NCBI GenBank assembly: GCA_026770585.1
Contig: MU646389.1
Location: 520,150-534,156, forward strand
Length of the DNA stretch: 14,007 nucleotides
Direction of reading: 5' to 3'
DNA from: Baffinella frigidus
Lineage: Eukaryota; Cryptophyceae; Cryptomonadales; Baffinellaceae
In this document: piece after piece, positions 12,101-14,007 of the stretch
How the letters are laid out: each line of letters starts with the position of its first letter
How positions within the stretch are numbered: the first letter of the stretch is position 1
Translations under genes and position numbers: made by a program
The notes under the pieces: model-generated
What the model saw: the letters and a program-made list of their open reading frames with translations, nothing else
The model's database searches: none
Told to the model about the DNA's origin: nothing

Positions 12101-12250
12101 TGGATTTGGAGTAGTACGGTAGGCCTTTGGAGTAGTAGGGGCCTAGGGGGGCCTACCGTACTACTCGAAGCCCCCCTAGGCCCCGTACTACTCCAAATCC
12201 ACACTCCAAATCCACATTTGGAGTAGTAGGGGCCTAGGGGGGCTTCTACA
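12101..12250. repeat. Interleaved inverted repeats of GGAGTAGTA
   Basis: Two different stems overlap. GGAGTAGTACGGTAGGCC (12108-12125) can pair with GGCCTACCGTACTACT (12150-12165), and GGAGTAGTAGGGGCCTAGGG (12129-) with CCCCCCTAGGCCCCGTACTA (12171-). The second stem sequence is repeated again at 12230. The order a-b-a'-b' prevents both stems from forming as simple hairpins. The words CCTAGG and CCTACCGTA match those of families A, C and D. Confidence 0.75.
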
Positions 12251-12284
12251 ATGTTTTTAGGCCTAGCACTAGGGGCCCTATCAA

Positions 12285-12393
12285 CAGCCACGCCAGGTCG
12301 TCTGTCGGGCTTTCAGTTACAAGTCGCATTGTTCATTTGATACCGCGCGGACGTGGACACCTTGAAGCCTGGACGAGGAGTTGCGTGTCACCA
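12285..12393 (+). repeat. Segment duplicated at 11606-11716, copy 2
   Basis: GCCACGCCAGGTCGTCTGTC, TTTCAGTTACAAGTCGC, GATACCGCGCGGACGTGGAC, ACCTTGAAGCCTGGACGAGG and AGTTGCGTGTCACC. The first part is shorter than in copy 1, which contains an extra GATACCGCGCGGAC unit. Confidence 0.8.
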
Positions 12394-12451
12394 GGTCCCG
12401 CACACTAATTTAGTACCACACGCACGAAACGTTGCGGTCTGAAATTCCCGG

Positions 12452-12496
12452 TTGTGACCTGGCGTGGATACTGCGGCAAACCACGCCAGGTCACAA
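12452..12496. repeat. Perfect 16-bp-stem hairpin
   Basis: TTGTGACCTGGCGTGG and CCACGCCAGGTCACAA pair exactly around a 13-base loop. The CCACGCCAGGTC word is the same as in the exon-like fragments at 11.2-11.6 kb. 12497-12616 holds no recognised gene. Confidence 0.8.
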
Positions 12497-12616
12497 ATGC
12501 GAAATCGCCTAAAGTTACTTCTGATATTCTTTCCCATGAAACCACCCACTCGAGGCTAGAAAGGAGACCATTTTAAATGTGGGGTTGTTAAATTTAGTAC
12601 CAGTCACGGGCAGGCG

Positions 12617-12656
12617 TGGTCACGTATCAGGCGGAATTCCGCCCGATACGTGACCA
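12617..12656. repeat. 40-bp near-perfect palindrome
   Basis: TGGTCACGTATCAGGCGGAA and TTCCGCCCGATACGTGACCA are inverted partners with one mismatch and no loop. The centre is GGCGGAATTCCGCC. 12657-12803 has no recognised gene. Confidence 0.85.
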
Positions 12657-12803
12657 AATGCCCCCATTTGTGTGAAAATTACTACACACCTCTTTCCCCC
12701 CCTTCACTTGTAAGTAAAGCCCTATTTTAAAATAGTCACACTTCTGGCCTCGAGTGGACATTTCAGAAACTGGAGCCATTCATGGGTGCAATAATACATG
12801 TAG

Positions 12804-12972
12804 AGCGCTGTGCAGAGAAGTTGGCCACCGAAAAATGGGAAAATGGGGAAATTGGAGCCATTTCGTCAGCTTTTGAGACATTCATGGTACTAAATTTCTC
12901 AAAAGTCCACAAAATGGCTCCAATTTCTCGATTTTTCATTATTTCCCGTGGCCAACTTCTCTGCACAGCGCT
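12804..12972. mobile_element. Foldback element of about 170 bp or more
   Basis: Left arm 12804-12863 (AGCGCTGTGCAGAGAAGTTG, GCCAC, AATTGGAGCCATTT) pairs with right arm 12911-12972 (AAATGGCTCCAATTTCTCG, GTGGCCAACTTCTCTGCACA, GCGCT). An inner stem CTTTTGAGA/TCTCAAAAG encloses CATTCATGGTACTAAATT. The arms may extend weakly outwards. The open frames across it reflect the palindrome. Only one copy in the window. Confidence 0.8.
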
Positions 12973-12989
12973 GTATTTCGTGTGTGCTA

Positions 12990-13510
12990 GGACAAACACT
13001 TTCCAAAGGAGTGAGCTTCAACCTTGCATTCTGATTTGCGACCTAGGCGCTACTTGCGAACACGGACACGCACCTGTGTCCTTGTTCGTCTCTAGGCGCT
13101 GAGGCATGGCTGAGGGCGACTAAGGATGTAAGGTTATGAGCCTCAGACTCCGCCTCCCACCTCCTCGCCCTTGTTCGCGGGTAACCCCTGCATCCCCGCT
13201 TGGGAGGGGAGAGGCCGCGCCGGCCAAGGCCCGACACACAAGCGAGAGAGAACTTACCTTCATTCACTCAGTCTATTACACACTAACAGAGCTCACCCCG
13301 AATACAGTCGAAGCACCGCGCCAGGTCATAACGGGAAAGTTCATATTACTTCACGATCTACGAGTAAAGTATAACTGGCAATTTCGCATTACTTCACGAT
13401 CTACGAGGAAAGTTGATTCTACCCGGGAAACACGCCACACTCGTTGGGAATTGGAGCTCTTTGCCGCCAGAATAATAGGAATCTGGGCTAGGATAAGGTG
13501 CGGTAACACC
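12990..13510. other. Gap without a convincing gene
   Basis: No supported coding sequence. GCGAGAGAGAACTTACCTTC (13241-) repeats the sequence at 480-506. ATTACTTCACGATCTACGAG followed by (T/G)AAAGT occurs twice (13347 and 13388), a 41-bp-spaced direct repeat. Confidence 0.4.
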
Positions 13511-13615
13511 TATCCCTTAAGTGGCGAGTAGGCTCCTATGCCCTACCGTAGGGCCCTAGGACCTGCCTAGGACCTCTTGGCCGTCAAATTTGACTGCCTG
13601 GCCACTTAAGGGATA
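13511..13615. mobile_element. Family C MITE, copy 5 (105 bp)
   Basis: Ends TATCCCTTAAGTGGCGAG and TGGCCACTTAAGGGATA, TA at both edges. The centre has CCTATGCCCTACCGTAGGGC and CCTAGGACCTGCCTAGGACC. Confidence 0.9.
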
Positions 13616-13697
13616 GCGCGAACGAGTTTGTTTGAAATTTCCATTTAAGACCTGCGTGGTCACCCTCGGTTCCTACGGAAGGAGGTTTCCACCGTTT

Positions 13698-13815
13698 CCT
13701 TAAGTTAACGCAGGCTCCACTTTTGCTTTGAGACGTTCCACTCTCGACGTTTGTTACCTTAAGTTAACGGAGGTTCCACTTTTGCTTTGAGACGTTGCAC
13801 TCTCGACGTTTGTCT
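13698..13815 (+). repeat. 59-bp direct tandem duplication
   Basis: Two copies starting at 13698 and 13757: CCTTAAGTTAACG(C/G)AGG(C/T), then TCCACTTTTGCTTTGAGACG, TT(C/G)CACTCTCGACGTTTGT. Only a few bases differ. Confidence 0.92.
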
Positions 13816-13877
13816 CGGTGGGCAGCGCTCTTTCGAGAAGCTAGAGGAACTTAGGAGCCTGGGAACACCTTGTGGGC

Positions 13878-14007
13878 GGTGTACTCAATATATGGTCATT
13901 CCTCTATGGTCGATGTACTCAATATATGGTCATTCCTCTCTGGTCGATGTACTCAATATATGGTCATTCCTCTATGGTCGATGTACTCAATATATGGTCA
14001 TTCCTCT
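13878..14007 (+). repeat. 34-bp tandem array reaching the window edge
   Basis: GTACTCAATATATGGTCATT followed by CCTCT(A/C)TGGTCGAT repeats at 13881, 13915, 13949 and 13983, exactly 34 bp apart with near identity. The array continues beyond the window, so its size is unknown. AT-rich satellite-like sequence. Confidence 0.95.

Noticed and set aside
12782-13102. 106-codon plus frame starting MGAIIHVERCAEK
   Set aside because: It runs across both arms of a foldback element, so the coding appearance follows from the palindrome. The opposite strand shows an equivalent frame.

Overview
The window looks like nuclear DNA of a microalga or related protist. It carries one eight-exon gene whose GT-AG introns hold frame exactly, CCCTAAA-type telomere-like tracts, and at least four families of short foldback elements that fill most of the space between genes. 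From memory, the peptide shadows of these repeats (for example 'YERGTPV', 'RRTPELV') recall unannotated proteins of cryptophyte or prasinophyte algae. I could not check this, and the species is left open.

Layout. Positions 1-110 hold the last codons of a plus-strand gene. Positions 138-4300 are a repeat field: a 241-bp foldback, tandem GACCGAGGCTC repeats, families A, B and C, a possible cysteine-rich exon fragment near 2.6 kb, and a 930-bp segment with inverted ends lying between two C elements. Positions 4791-5549 (minus) hold a 252-residue protein with a small CX2CX6HXC zinc-knuckle-like motif. Its start codon faces, 89 bp away, the start of a plus-strand gene at 5639-9124. That gene encodes a 300-residue FET/TAF15-like RNA-binding protein: one RRM, a long Gly/Arg/Tyr-rich tail and a C-terminal PY. 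A 35-bp-arm inverted repeat occupies the divergent gap and covers the first codons of the minus gene. Positions 9125-14007 are again repeats, with exon-like minus-strand fragments near 11.1-11.6 kb and a 34-bp tandem array running off the right edge.

Repeat families, named here for this report. A: about 106-121 bp, ends CAGGGGTACCTCGCTCA, TA flanks. B: about 95 bp, non-palindromic, containing GGCGGACACCGGAACTGG. C: 105 bp, ends TCCCTTAAGTGGCCA, TA flanks. D: about 165 bp, containing TGGGGTAGTTAGGCCTACGG. Two nested insertions (A in B, A in A) display the TA target duplication directly. No transposase gene is visible, so all look non-autonomous. The introns of the FET-like gene have taken up the same kinds of material: a D element, a hairpin, a telomere-like tract and a minisatellite. 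Their 3' parts also record a duplication of an intron-exon module.
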